Made by a program: the position numbers and the translations under genes
In this document: in pieces, positions 38,245 through 46,609 of the stretch
How positions within the stretch are numbered: the first letter of the stretch is position 1
Layout of the letters: each line of letters opens with the position of its first letter
The notes under the pieces: generated by a model
What the model was told of the DNA's origin: nothing
The model's database searches: none
The model's input: only the letters and a program-made list of their open reading frames with translations
Assembly (NCBI RefSeq): GCF_034258515.1
Contig: NZ_CP139438.1
Span: forward strand, 1-64,000
Direction: 5' to 3'
Length of the DNA stretch: 64,000 nucleotides
From: Pseudarthrobacter oxydans
GTDB lineage: Bacteria > Actinomycetota > Actinomycetes > Actinomycetales > Micrococcaceae

Positions 38245-39043
38245 ACCCCAACCCCGGACTTCGGGCGTTGCTCTGCCTCCGGATCCCATCATTCGGTTCG
38301 AAAATGTCAGCAAGAACTGGGGAACGAACCATGTCCTGAAATCACTCAACTTCGATGTCGCACCCGGAGAGAAAGTGTCCATCATCGGCCCTTCCGGTTC
38401 GGGAAAAACCACCATCCTTCGTATCTTGATGACACTCGAAACCCCCAGCGAAGGAAAAGTGACTGTGGATGGGGACACCCTCTGGGACGTCAGCCTCGGC
38501 CAAAAAGTCAGGGAAACCAGACAATTGCGCGAGACCCGCAAGAAAATTGGCATGGTCTTCCAGCAGTTCAACCTGTTCCCGCATATGACTGCAATGGAAA
38601 ACATCATCGAAGCACCTATCCACGTTCTCGGCATGAACAAAGCCGAGGCACGCGAACGCGCTGCGGAGCTGCTGAACCTGGTGGGCCTGGGCAAGCACAT
38701 GAACCACACCCCACCGCAGATGTCCGGCGGCCAGCAGCAACGCGTAGCCATTGCCCGGGCATTGGCGATGCGGCCGAAAGTACTGCTCTTTGACGAGCCC
38801 ACATCAGCGCTGGACCCCGAACTCATCGGTGAAGTCCTGAACGTGATCCGGAACCTGGCCCACACCACGGACATGACCATGCTTATGGTCACGCATGAGA
38901 TGCGCTTTGCGGAGGAAATCTCGGATCGGGTCGTGATGTTCGACAACGGCGCCGCCGTGGAAAGCGGGCCGCCGGCTCAGATTTTCAAGGACCCACAGCA
39001 GGAGCGGACCAGGAGTTTTCTTCGGGCTGTTCTGCAGCACTGA
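38228..39043 (+). CDS. ehuA: ABC transporter ATP-binding protein (EhuA-like)
   Basis: This 271-residue ATPase energises the importer. Walker A is GPSGSGKTT, the Q-loop is FQQFNLFPH, the signature is MSGGQQQR, Walker B is LLFDEPTSALD, and the switch His is in VTHEMRFA. A 20-residue N-terminal extension precedes the usual beta-strand. It overlaps ehuD and ends 1 base before the convergent ridA stop, with no room for a terminator between them. Confidence 0.85.
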   Translation: MRPSTEPQPRTSGVALPPDPIIRFENVSKNWGTNHVLKSLNFDVAPGEKVSIIGPSGSGKTTILRILMTLETPSEGKVTVDGDTLWDVSLGQKVRETRQLRETRKKIGMVFQQFNLFPHMTAMENIIEAPIHVLGMNKAEARERAAELLNLVGLGKHMNHTPPQMSGGQQQRVAIARALAMRPKVLLFDEPTSALDPELIGEVLNVIRNLAHTTDMTMLMVTHEMRFAEEISDRVVMFDNGAAVESGPPAQIFKDPQQERTRSFLRAVLQH

Positions 39044-39044
39044 G

Positions 39045-39500
39045 TCAGGCGTTGCGGAGGCTGGCAATCAGCGATATCTCCACGGGTGCACCGTCGGGAA
39101 GGCTGGCCACACCGACAGCTGCGCGGGCGGGACGACCTTGCTCTCCGAAATAGGAAACCAACACCTCCGACGCCCCGTTCATGACCAGCGGGTGATCGGT
39201 GAAGTTGCTTCCGGCAGCCACATAGCCGGTCATTGAGACGATCTCCCCGATACGGTCCAGCCCCCCGGCGTGGGCGGCAAGCGACGCCAGGCAGTTCAGT
39301 ACCGCGGTGGCGGCCGCGCACTGCCCTTCCTCAACCGTGAGCTCCTCGCCGATACGCCCGCTGTATTCCAGATGGTTTTGTACAGCCGAGGTGTGGCCGG
39401 CCGTGTAAAGCACTCCGCCCAGCTCGCGCACGGGCACGTAGTTTCCGGCGGGAGTTGGGGTGGGAGGCAGCTGCGGGGGTGTGTTTTGTTTTTTATCCAT
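39045..39500 (-). CDS. RidA/YjgF-family enamine/imine deaminase
   Basis: This 151-residue RidA-family protein has an N-terminal Pro/Thr-rich extension, GGVLYTAGHT, and the C-terminal GRPARAAVGVASLPDGAPVE. The carboxylate-binding Arg and the Glu needed for imine hydrolysis are both present. RidA proteins hydrolyse reactive enamines made by PLP enzymes, which fits a cluster full of aminotransferases. ATG 39500 is chosen; the longer ORF runs through the operator at 39509. It is divergent from the EutA-like gene, with only 44 bases between starts. Confidence 0.85.
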   Translation of the reverse strand: MDKKQNTPPQLPPTPTPAGNYVPVRELGGVLYTAGHTSAVQNHLEYSGRIGEELTVEEGQCAAATAVLNCLASLAAHAGGLDRIGEIVSMTGYVAAGSNFTDHPLVMNGASEVLVSYFGEQGRPARAAVGVASLPDGAPVEISLIASLRNA

Positions 39501-39508
39501 AAGCAGAC

Positions 39509-39520
39509 ATTGTAGACAAT
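39509..39520. promoter_or_regulatory. ATTGT-NN-ACAAT operator 2 (ridA / EutA-like 1)
   Basis: ATTGTAGACAAT lies in the 44-base gap between the divergent starts, so it must overlap both promoters or transcription starts. Confidence 0.8.
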
Positions 39521-39544
39521 AGAACAAACGTGAGAAAGTGGTGT

Positions 39545-40312
39545 ATGACACTCGAACCCAACTCAACTTTGGCGCCCGTTGCTGATCCGCCGGGTCCCCA
39601 GGCGTGGCACGACATCGGCGTCGTGTGCCCCTTCGATATGGCGCTCGACCATGAACTTTGGCGCTGGATGCCCGCGGGGGTGAACCTCATTTTTACCCGC
39701 ACCCCGTACTACGACGAGCCCGTAGGCCTGGACATGGCAGAAGAAATCAGCGATCTGGCCGAAATTCAGGATGCGGTCCGCAGCGTGATGGCTATTAGCC
39801 CGGTTGTAGTTACTTACGCCTGCACCTCCGGCAGCTTTGTCCACGGGGTAGAGGGCGCCAGGAACCTTTCCAGCGCCATGGCCGCCGCCGGCGCCCCGGC
39901 CGCGATCACCACATCCGAAGGCCTACTAATGGCTCTGGATGCATTGGGCGTATCAAAGGTGGCCGTGGCTACGCCCTACCTTGCGGAGCTGACCACTCGC
40001 CTATCATCCTTTCTTGAACAAGGCGGGAAGTCCGTAGTCTCCCAAAAGGGCCTGGGGCTGGACCGGAATATATGGAAGGTCCCATATGCCGCCACCTGCG
40101 AGCTGATCCGCAAGGCGGATGCACCGGACGCCGAGGCTATTTTTGTCAGCTGCACAAACTTGCCCACCTATGACGTCATCGCGTACATGGAGCGCGAACT
40201 TGGAAAGCCCGTGATCACCGCTAACCAGGTCACGGCGTGGAGCGCGCTGCGGCTGCTCGGCCGTGACGCCGTCGGGCCAGGCCAGGCCCTCCTGGCGGCG
40301 CCCAGAGAATAA
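39545..40312 (+). CDS. Asp/Glu racemase-superfamily protein, EutA-like (both cysteines present)
   Basis: This 255-residue protein is of the Asp/Glu racemase, maleate isomerase and arylmalonate decarboxylase superfamily. Both catalytic cysteines are present: Cys93 in TYACTSGSF and Cys203 in FVSCTNLPTYD. The C-terminal ITANQVTAWSALRLLG is typical of maleate isomerase-like members. EutA of ectoine utilisation clusters belongs to this group and is thought to act on the hydroxyectoine branch. A maleate isomerase is the main alternative. ATG 39545 is used; GTG 39530 is also possible. It is convergent with a paralogue. Confidence 0.75.
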   Translation: MTLEPNSTLAPVADPPGPQAWHDIGVVCPFDMALDHELWRWMPAGVNLIFTRTPYYDEPVGLDMAEEISDLAEIQDAVRSVMAISPVVVTYACTSGSFVHGVEGARNLSSAMAAAGAPAAITTSEGLLMALDALGVSKVAVATPYLAELTTRLSSFLEQGGKSVVSQKGLGLDRNIWKVPYAATCELIRKADAPDAEAIFVSCTNLPTYDVIAYMERELGKPVITANQVTAWSALRLLGRDAVGPGQALLAAPRE

Positions 40313-40332
40313 TCCTGCATCCGCCCTAGCAA

Positions 40333-40375
40333 AGAAGGCCTCCTCACCGTTGTACTGACGGTCAGGAGGCCTTCT
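40333..40375. terminator. Bidirectional terminator between the two EutA-like genes
   Basis: AGAAGGCCTCCT and AGGAGGCCTTCT form a perfect 12-bp stem with inner pairing CACCGT/ACGGTC. It lies midway between convergent stops and can serve both directions. Confidence 0.8.
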
Positions 40376-40386
40376 GCTTGCCGGAA

Positions 40387-41118
40387 TCAACTGCTGCGGA
40401 ACAGTGTGCCCAATTGGTCCGAGTGCACAGACCGGCCAGCGAGCCGCAATCCATACCAAGCAGTCACTTGATTGGCGGTCAGAACGGTCTTTCCAAGGAC
40501 TGACTCCAGCTCGTTGAGCCAGCGAACGGTATGAAGGGCTGTGTCCGGGATCAGGACTGCTTCGGCGTCAGGGGCGTTCGCGCTCCGGGCGAGCTCGATC
40601 ACCCCGTCATGGTCAAGCTCGCCGGCGTCCTCGCCCGAGGCGATGTCATGAGAGGCAAGGTCCAGGACCTGGATGTCCTGATGACCGAGAAGCTTCACGA
40701 AGTGGCGGGAAACGTCATCGGGATAGGTCGCAGAAATGGAGACCCTGGAGATGCCCAGGTGCTTCAATGCCGCCGCAAAGGCCAACGAAGTGGAGGACGT
40801 CGGAACATCGATGACGTCCTGAATTTCGCGCACCTGCTGATGCGCGCCCTCCCAGCCGAAAACGAAGCTGCCAGAGGTGCATGCCCACATGACAGCATCG
40901 GGACTGTACTTGCGCGAGATCTCACTGGCGCCCTCCAACAGCCGTTCAGGCTTGCCAAGGTCCAGCAGGGCCTGGACCTCGTGGGTGGTAATTTCATCGG
41001 GTCCGCCCACAGAGGTATGGACCACAGGAAGATGGACGTCCTTACCGAGGACCGATTCAAGGTAAGGGTATTCATCTTCGGCGCTGTGACCCGGGTAAAG
41101 CATTCCAACGGTTGTCAT
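40387..41118 (-). CDS. Asp/Glu racemase-superfamily paralogue lacking the second cysteine
   Basis: This 243-residue protein starts at ATG 41118 (MTTVGMLYPG) with GAGGAG 5 bases upstream; longer starts would run into the operator. It keeps the first cysteine, Cys80 in MWACTSGSF, but the second catalytic position is Asp192 (IPDTALHT, where the paralogue has SCTNLPT). The C-terminal TVLTANQVTAWYGLRLAG is conserved. It could have changed chemistry, act with the first paralogue, or be a different EutA-type subgroup. It is convergent with EutA-like 1 and under its own operator. Confidence 0.75.
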   Translation of the reverse strand: MTTVGMLYPGHSAEDEYPYLESVLGKDVHLPVVHTSVGGPDEITTHEVQALLDLGKPERLLEGASEISRKYSPDAVMWACTSGSFVFGWEGAHQQVREIQDVIDVPTSSTSLAFAAALKHLGISRVSISATYPDDVSRHFVKLLGHQDIQVLDLASHDIASGEDAGELDHDGVIELARSANAPDAEAVLIPDTALHTVRWLNELESVLGKTVLTANQVTAWYGLRLAGRSVHSDQLGTLFRSS

Positions 41119-41184
41119 CGTGTCTCCTCGTAGCGCATCAGGGGCAGAAGGTGTGTCCATCACTGCACGAATAGCATACGTTCG

Positions 41185-41196
41185 ATTGTCTACAAT
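41185..41196. promoter_or_regulatory. ATTGT-NN-ACAAT operator 3 (EutA-like 2)
   Basis: ATTGTCTACAAT, extended to CGATTGT/ACAATCG, lies 67 bases upstream of the minus-strand EutA-like 2 start. It is in the 244-base divergent region shared with the GntR gene. Confidence 0.8.
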
Positions 41197-41264
41197 CGGA
41201 AGATATTGCGCTACGGTCTGAACCAGGCGCTCCTTACTTCGCTGCACGCGGAGTAAAATGTTAA

Positions 41265-41276
41265 ATTGTCAACTAT
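41265..41276. promoter_or_regulatory. Degenerate operator 4 (gntR autoregulation)
   Basis: ATTGTCAACTAT differs from the consensus at one base in the right half. It lies 87 bases before the gntR start codon, and the second site in this divergent region suggests weaker autoregulation. Confidence 0.6.
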
Positions 41277-41362
41277 AAGACATGGGTACGCATCAGCGAA
41301 TCCACTGATGACTCTAGCCAGAAGTCTGGTGGAGTTCACTGCAGCAAGGGATGGAGAGCCGA

Positions 41363-42016
41363 ATGAAAAGGGGAGCCCTGGACCCGGTCGTGCAGGAGTC
41401 CACGCCGGCAATTATTGCCCGTCGGATCCGTGAGGCAATTGCCCGTGGCGATTTCGCTCCCGGCATTCAACTTGGTGAAGCCGAGCTCGCCAAGGAACTG
41501 GGAGTCAGCCGGGGCCCCCTGCGGGAGGCCATGCAGCGGCTCACGCAGGAAGGACTACTGGTCAGCCACAGGAACAGGGGTCTCTTTGTCGTAACCATGG
41601 ACGAGGACGATTTCCGGGATGTGTACTTGGCCCGAACCGCAGTTGAGGCCGCCGCCATCAGCCGCGTGGCCAGCACGAATCCTGAGGGCAATGCGGCCAA
41701 GCTAATGGAAGCAGTGCACGCCATGGAGGACACGGCGGATTCCCCCAACAGCGAAGCCATGACCGAAGCGGACATGAGCTTCCATGCCCTCCTGGTTGAA
41801 CTTGCCGGCAGTCCCCGCCTCAAGAGGATGCACGACACTCTCCTGACTGAGACGCGGATGTGCCTTAATGCCCTGAAAAGTACCTACCATACGGCTGATC
41901 GGCGCATCGCTGAGCATAAGGGCATCGCGGAGGCCATCTCCCGGGGGGATGCAGACCTTGCCGAAAAGCTCATGGCGGAGCACATGGACGACGCGCTGAT
42001 GCGGCTGATCCCCTAG
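41363..42016 (+). CDS. GntR-family regulator (FadR subfamily), probable master regulator of the island
   Basis: This 217-residue protein has a winged helix-turn-helix (about 10-75, with ELAKELGVSRGPLREAMQRL) and an FCD ligand domain (about 85-210) with metal-site residues in EADMSFHALLVELAG and the later HKGIAEAI. ATG 41363 (MKRGALD) has GGAGA 6 bases upstream; ATG 41351 is an alternative. FadR-type GntR proteins bind short palindromes such as TTGTNNACAA, the form of the ten sites in this region, two of which flank this gene. It is the only regulator in the island and differs from EnuR, the MocR-type regulator usual in proteobacterial ectoine clusters. Confidence 0.85.
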   Translation: MKRGALDPVVQESTPAIIARRIREAIARGDFAPGIQLGEAELAKELGVSRGPLREAMQRLTQEGLLVSHRNRGLFVVTMDEDDFRDVYLARTAVEAAAISRVASTNPEGNAAKLMEAVHAMEDTADSPNSEAMTEADMSFHALLVELAGSPRLKRMHDTLLTETRMCLNALKSTYHTADRRIAEHKGIAEAISRGDADLAEKLMAEHMDDALMRLIP

Positions 42017-42845
42017 GCGTTCTCCAGGCCTCCCGACATTTCCCTGAAAGTACGCGCCGCCTCTTGAGGTGAGCAAACACCAAGGGTCTGAGTTCTCTAC
42101 TGAACCGGCTTGAGACGTTTGGCAAGAACACCTTCTGGGGCAATCCTGCAGCAGTGAGTGGGTTCAAATGTTGCTTGCCGGACAGCTGTTGGATGAGCCG
42201 GCGGCGGTTACGTCATGCAGTTTGCTGTCGTGGTTGCTGGCGACACTGTAAAGGAATGTTCATGGCTTCCGCTTGCGGACCGGGCAAGGCCTGAGACTTC
42301 CAGCAGAACTCGGAAGGGAAAGCCACCCTTGAAAGCGACCAGGACCCGTACCTTCACCGTGGCTTTGTGCCCTCCAGCCCGTAATGCCCAAGCCGCACCC
42401 CCTTCCGCCCACAATGGTCCTGTCTCCTGATGCAGACGTTCCAGCTCGGGACTCCTCAGGGTGGCGGGCGGCGCGCTTCTTGGATCTGCCTCTTGCTTAG
42501 ACCGCAACACGTCCGCGCCGTCCCGCGAACGAATACACGGATCCCTCGTCATGAGCAGGGCGAGGATAAGCCGGCTTCGCCCGGCGATATCCGGGGCAAG
42601 TTCCCCGGCAGCAACCGTCATAACCAGTACGAGCACGAGCTCGAGTAAGTACGACTAACTTGTCCGCTCACTCGCACTGGCCTCGCTACCATCCTCGTCC
42701 GCGATCCCCTTCTGAAATACGCTAACGCCGCGTTTCCGTTGAACCACCGCGACCGCGGGCACGTCCTCGAAATCTCCTATTGTCAACAATGGGACATTAG
42801 GGGTAGTGTGATGAGCGATACATTTGCTCTCTATCGAGGATTGTC
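42017..42845. other. Gene-poor spacer before the MHS transporter
   Basis: These 829 bases have no gene I can support. A 142-codon frame on the minus strand (42208-42636) shows no family motif or ribosome site. The composition is mixed, suggesting decayed DNA. The only clear element is the operator at 42779-42790, followed by the transporter leader. Confidence 0.5.
42779..42790. promoter_or_regulatory. ATTGT-NN-ACAAT operator 5 (MHS transporter)
   Basis: ATTGTCAACAAT lies 55 bases upstream of the transporter ATG. It is a single site serving one direction, unlike most others here. Confidence 0.8.
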
Positions 42846-44246
42846 ATGTCTAACGCACAACCACACGGGGCCGGCAACGGCGCCGGCGCGGGGTTCACAG
42901 GTCCAGACGAAACGTCCCGGGAAGGCAAGAAGGTACTTCACCGGGCCATCGGGGCCTCAGCTATGGGCAACGCCACCGAATGGTTTGATTACGGCGTCTA
43001 TGCAGTAGCAGCAACCTACATAACTGCCAATTTTTTCCCGGGCGAAGGCGCTATGGGAACAGTATGGACGCTGGCCACCTTCGCACTGTCGTTCCTGGTA
43101 CGTCCCCTTGGTGGGCTGTTCTGGGGTCCCTTGGGAGACCGAATCGGACGCAAACGGGTCCTGGCGCTGACCATCATCCTGATGGCAGGTTCAACGTTCG
43201 CGATCGGACTTCTGCCGACTCATTCGATGGCTGGCTGGCTGGCCCCGGCCCTGTTGATTTTGTTGCGCATGCTCCAAGGCTTTTCCACCGGCGGTGAATA
43301 CGGCGGCGCTGCTACATTTATGGCCGAATACGCACCGGACAAGAAGCGCGGCTTCTACGGAAGCTTCCTCGAGTTCGGCACTTTGGGCGGTTTCGCCCTG
43401 GGCTCTCTTATTGTCCTGCTCTGCAGCCTCATCTTGGGCAACGACGCCATGACCGAATGGGGCTGGCGGCTGCCGTTCCTTATTGCAGGCCCAATGGGAA
43501 TCATCGGCATGTACCTGCGGAACAAGCTTGAAGACACTCCAGTCTTCCGTGAACTAGAGGCCAGCGGCGAGCTGGAACCGGCCACCAGCACTGCCCTGAA
43601 AGACCTGATCCGCAACTACTGGCGTCCAATGCTGATCATGGCCGGCCTTGTCATTCCGCTGAACTTGGTCAACTACACCCTGCTCACGTACATGCCCACC
43701 TACCTTGAGGGAACGGTGGGTATGGATGCCAATACTGTGCTGACCCTGATGTTTGTCGGTCAATTGGCCATGATGCTTATGATCCCCTTGGCCGGTGCCC
43801 GCTCAGACAAGATCGGGCGTAAGCCGATGTGGTTCTTCTCGCTGACAGGTCTGTTCGTCCTAGCCATCCCCATGTACATGATCATGGCCAATGGCTTCTG
43901 GTTTGCGATGCTTGGCTTCGCCGTCCTGGGCCTGTTGTATCTTCCGCAACTGGCCACCATCTCGGCCACCTTCCCGGCAATGTTCCCCACCCAGGTGCGC
44001 TACGCCGGCTTCGCCATCACCTACAACGTCAGCACGGCCCTCTTTGGTGGAACTGCCCCCATGGTCAACGAACTCCTGATCAATGCCACAGGGAACGTTC
44101 TGATGCCAGCGTTCTACATGATGGCCGCCTGCCTGGTGGGCCTCGTGGCCGTCTGGAAGATGCCGGAGACCGCCGGAACATCGTTGCGGAACATGAAAAT
44201 TCCCGGGATCAAAAAAGTGCACATCCCGCGCCGGCTGGAAGGGTAG
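42846..44246 (+). CDS. MHS-family MFS transporter (ProP-like)
   Basis: This 466-residue transporter has twelve predicted helices and the metabolite:H+ symporter signatures: NATEWFDYGVYA in helix 1, GDRIGRKRVL in loop 2-3, RMLQGFSTGGEYGGAATF in helix 4, and the loop 8-9 repeat GARSDKIGRKPMW. The family includes ProP and related osmoprotectant symporters that carry ectoine and betaine, and also citrate and alpha-ketoglutarate carriers. In this regulon a second uptake route for the same solute is likely. ATG 42846 has GAGG 7 bases upstream. Two decayed copies of its 3' end lie directly downstream. Confidence 0.88.
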   Translation: MSNAQPHGAGNGAGAGFTGPDETSREGKKVLHRAIGASAMGNATEWFDYGVYAVAATYITANFFPGEGAMGTVWTLATFALSFLVRPLGGLFWGPLGDRIGRKRVLALTIILMAGSTFAIGLLPTHSMAGWLAPALLILLRMLQGFSTGGEYGGAATFMAEYAPDKKRGFYGSFLEFGTLGGFALGSLIVLLCSLILGNDAMTEWGWRLPFLIAGPMGIIGMYLRNKLEDTPVFRELEASGELEPATSTALKDLIRNYWRPMLIMAGLVIPLNLVNYTLLTYMPTYLEGTVGMDANTVLTLMFVGQLAMMLMIPLAGARSDKIGRKPMWFFSLTGLFVLAIPMYMIMANGFWFAMLGFAVLGLLYLPQLATISATFPAMFPTQVRYAGFAITYNVSTALFGGTAPMVNELLINATGNVLMPAFYMMAACLVGLVAVWKMPETAGTSLRNMKIPGIKKVHIPRRLEG

Positions 44247-44272
44247 TCCACTCACGACCGGGCAGGCTTTTA

Positions 44273-44317
44273 GAAAGCCCCCGTTAGTTCCTGAACCAGG
44301 AGCCAACGGGGGCTTTC
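44273..44317 (+). terminator. Terminator of the MHS transporter
   Basis: GAAAGCCCCCGTT and AACGGGGGCTTTC form the outer stem, with CCTG/AGG pairing inside. It begins 27 bases past the transporter stop and is the first of three related copies. Confidence 0.85.
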
Positions 44318-44337
44318 GTCTGGGTTCCTGTACCTGC

Positions 44338-44612
44338 TGACAACTTCCGGGCTATGGGCCGGCCCGGGTGCTACGCCAGCTTCGCTCGTCCTGAAGCCGT
44401 CGAGGACATAACGCTGTCTTCCTGGTTGGCCTCGTCGCGGTCTGGAAGACACCAAAGATCGCCGAAGCATCGCTGTGGAACATGAAAGCTCTCGCTCTAG
44501 GAATCATGAAGGGTGGTACCATCCGCATCGGCTGGAAGGGTACCCACCTCACGATGGGCCGGACAGCAGAAAGCCCCCTTGATTCCTAAACCAGGAAGCC
44601 AGCGGTGGCATT
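44338..44612 (+). pseudogene. Decayed copy of the MHS transporter 3' end plus terminator (copy 2)
   Basis: This sequence starts with a match to the transporter codons for TFPAMFPTQVRYAGFA (original near 43968). It skips roughly 80 bases, then resumes near the codons for VLMPAFYMMAACLVGLVAVWKMPETAG and continues through the C-terminal RLEG region into a degraded terminator (GAAAGCCCCC..., 44568-44612). Frameshifts and substitutions remove any open frame. It is clearly homologous to 43968-44317 by eye. Confidence 0.75.
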
Positions 44613-44662
44613 TGTCCCAGTGCTAGCACCTGCTGAACGCTTTCTCCACTGTGTTCGCCACC

Positions 44663-44936
44663 GTGTATCGCTTCAGTGCCACAACAACGTTGGCGCGGGC
44701 GCTCTTGGCGGAACGGGCCAGATGTCAATGGCCTTCTGATCATTGCCACAGGGAACGTCCTGAAGCCGCCGGACTACATAGTGGCTGCCTGTCTTGTGGG
44801 CCTTGTCACAGTCGGGAAAGTGCCGGAGACCGCCCGAGCACCGCGGCGGAACATGAAAATTTTCCGCGATCACGAAAGCAACCCTGCCCCGCCTCGGCTG
44901 GAAGAGTAGTTCATGGCATGATGATCGTCGACTGCA
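44663..44936 (+). pseudogene. Decayed copy of the MHS transporter 3' end (copy 3)
   Basis: This matches the transporter from about the codons for VRYAGFAITYNVSTALFGG (44012 onward) through LLINATGNVLMPAFYMMAACLVGLVAVWKMPETA to the final RLEG and stop. A 77-codon frame (44676-44909) still reads parts of it, but the conserved Met-Pro and the helix are damaged. It is followed by an almost perfect terminator. With copy 2, it gives three tandem 3' ends. Confidence 0.8.
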
Positions 44937-44982
44937 GAAAGCCCCCGTTGGTTCCTGAACCAGGAACCAACGGGGGGCTTTC
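44937..44982. terminator. Terminator of copy 3 (also ends the amidase transcript)
   Basis: GAAAGCCCCCGTTGGTTCCTG pairs with CAGGAACCAACGGGGGGCTTTC (one bulge) around a 4-base loop. It is stronger than the first copy. It begins 10 bases past the minus-strand amidase stop, so it probably serves as the amidase operon terminator, which may explain why this copy stayed intact. Confidence 0.85.
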
Positions 44983-44992
44983 TTGGGCTGAG

Positions 44993-46411
44993 CTACTTCG
45001 TGCTGTGAGCTCGGGGGCGTGCGGGGCGCTCCGTGCCCCAAGCGGCTGCCTTCTCGTACGCTTGCGCGGCGCGGAGCACTTTGCGGTCCGCGTGGCGTGG
45101 GCCGACGATTTGCAGCCCCGCGGGCAATCCTGCTTCCGTGAAGCCGCAAGGGACGCTGATGGCGGGCTGCTGAGTCATATTGAACGGGTACGTGTACGGC
45201 GTCCAGCTGGTCCAGTTCGGAGAATGCCAGGCTTCAGGTGCATCCCTATCCCGGGGAAAGGCCGTTATGGGCAGTGTCGGGGTCAGCAGGAGATCGTAGG
45301 TCTCGTGAAACAAACCCATCTTCACTCCCAAATCCATCCGCACGGCGGTGGCGTCCAGGAAGTCCGAGGCAGTCAGATCGCCCTGTTCCTCAATGGAGCG
45401 GCGCAGCCCGGGATCCACCTTGGTGATGGCGTCCGGGCCGTAAGCCTCCAGGACCTTCGCCGCCCCGGCGAACCAAAGGACATGGAAGGCCTCAACGGGA
45501 TCGTAAATACCCGGATCCACTTCCTCGATGATCGCGCCGGCGTTGGCCAGTACGTCAACTGCAGCCCTGACCAGCCGCTCGACTTCCGGATCGTTGGTGC
45601 CAAATCCCAGCGTGGGTGAAAACGCGATCCGCATGCCCTTCACGCCGTCATTAAGGCCCTCAAGGAAGGACCTGGCAGGCGTAGGAAGGGCTGACCAGTC
45701 ACGTGCATCAAAGCCCGTAATGACGTCAAGCAGCAATGCCGTGTCTTCCACGGTGCGGGTCATGGGGCCTGCATGTGCCAAGGTGCCAAACGGACTGGCC
45801 GGGAACATGGGAACGAGGCCATATGTCGGCTTGATGGCAACCGTCCCGGTGAAGGCGGCCGGGATGCGGACAGAGCCCCCGCCATCAGTCCCGACGGACC
45901 AGGGGCCCATGCCCAGGCCAACGGCAGTGGCGCTGCCGCCGCTCGAGCCGCCCGATGTGAGGCCTGCCGCCCGGGGGTTCCCGGTGGATCCGTGCCGCAA
46001 CGAATCGGTGACGCCTTTCCACGCGAACTCCGGGGTAGTGGTCTTGCCGATCAGCACGGCACCGGTCTCCCGCAGCCTGGCAACGCAAGGCGCATCCTGG
46101 TCCCACGCTGCGTCGGCGTTAATGAGGTTGGTGCCGCGGAGCGTGGGACGGCCGCGTGTGTAGAAGATGTCTTTGATGGAGGTCGGGACGCCGTCACCGG
46201 GTCCCAGGGGCTGGTCCTTGCGCCACCTCCCTTCCGATTCGCGTGCTTCCTGCAATGCCGTCTCGGCTTCAACCGAGACAAAAGCATTGACGTCCTTGTT
46301 CGCCGCTTCAATGGCATCAAGGGCAGCCTGGGTGGCATCCACAGGGGAGATCGTGCCCTCGCGGTAGCCCGCCAACAGCTCAGCCGCTGTCAGATCGGTC
46401 AGATCACTCAT
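44993..46411 (-). CDS. Amidase signature family hydrolase
   Basis: This 472-residue enzyme is of the Ser-cisSer-Lys amidase family. The catalytic lysine is in VPTSIKDIFYTRG (about 80), and the glycine-serine stretch TSGGSSGGSATAVGLG carries the cis-Ser and the nucleophile is in the following GTDGGGSVRIPA. GatA-like, 6-aminohexanoate and acylamide hydrolases share this fold; its substrate cannot be read from sequence. It is the last gene on the minus-strand unit from the aminotransferase, 198 bases past the dehydrogenase. An N-acyl diamino acid or ring-opened amide is a reasonable guess given the context. Confidence 0.85.
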   Translation of the reverse strand: MSDLTDLTAAELLAGYREGTISPVDATQAALDAIEAANKDVNAFVSVEAETALQEARESEGRWRKDQPLGPGDGVPTSIKDIFYTRGRPTLRGTNLINADAAWDQDAPCVARLRETGAVLIGKTTTPEFAWKGVTDSLRHGSTGNPRAAGLTSGGSSGGSATAVGLGMGPWSVGTDGGGSVRIPAAFTGTVAIKPTYGLVPMFPASPFGTLAHAGPMTRTVEDTALLLDVITGFDARDWSALPTPARSFLEGLNDGVKGMRIAFSPTLGFGTNDPEVERLVRAAVDVLANAGAIIEEVDPGIYDPVEAFHVLWFAGAAKVLEAYGPDAITKVDPGLRRSIEEQGDLTASDFLDATAVRMDLGVKMGLFHETYDLLLTPTLPITAFPRDRDAPEAWHSPNWTSWTPYTYPFNMTQQPAISVPCGFTEAGLPAGLQIVGPRHADRKVLRAAQAYEKAAAWGTERPARPRAHSTK

Positions 46412-46504
46412 TTCGTTTCCTCCTGCTGGCCACTGCGTCTATGCGTAGTAGGTGCGTGGAACCAGAATCGACGTATTAACCCTCTCGCACCTTTCGACCC
46501 AAAG

Positions 46505-46542
46505 CTCTCTCAGCTTTCCATTGGTGAGGAAAGGTGAGAGAG
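46505..46542. terminator. Hairpin between the aldehyde dehydrogenase and amidase genes
   Basis: CTCTCTCAGCTTTCC and GGAAAGGTGAGAGAG pair with one mismatch around an 8-base loop. No T-run follows on the minus strand, so it may attenuate or protect the transcript rather than stop it. Confidence 0.5.
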
Positions 46543-46609
46543 CCGTCAGGTGGGGCTGCGGATGAAGAGAGGGTTGGAATTTTTATTGGAAAGGTCTTAG
46601 AGGCTGCGG

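Noticed and set aside
41119..41247. Upstream 43-codon extension of EutA-like 2
   Set aside because: It would place the operator at 41185 inside the gene. ATG 41118 has GAGGAG at correct spacing.
42208..42636. 142-codon minus-strand frame in the gap before the MHS gene
   Set aside because: No ribosome site, no motif, and a residue composition typical of non-coding GC-rich DNA.
46412..46609. Riboswitch before the amidase gene, suggested by the strong hairpin at 46505-46542
   Set aside because: Only a single simple stem is visible, and no known riboswitch core motif can be recognised. A transcript-end or processing hairpin is simpler.
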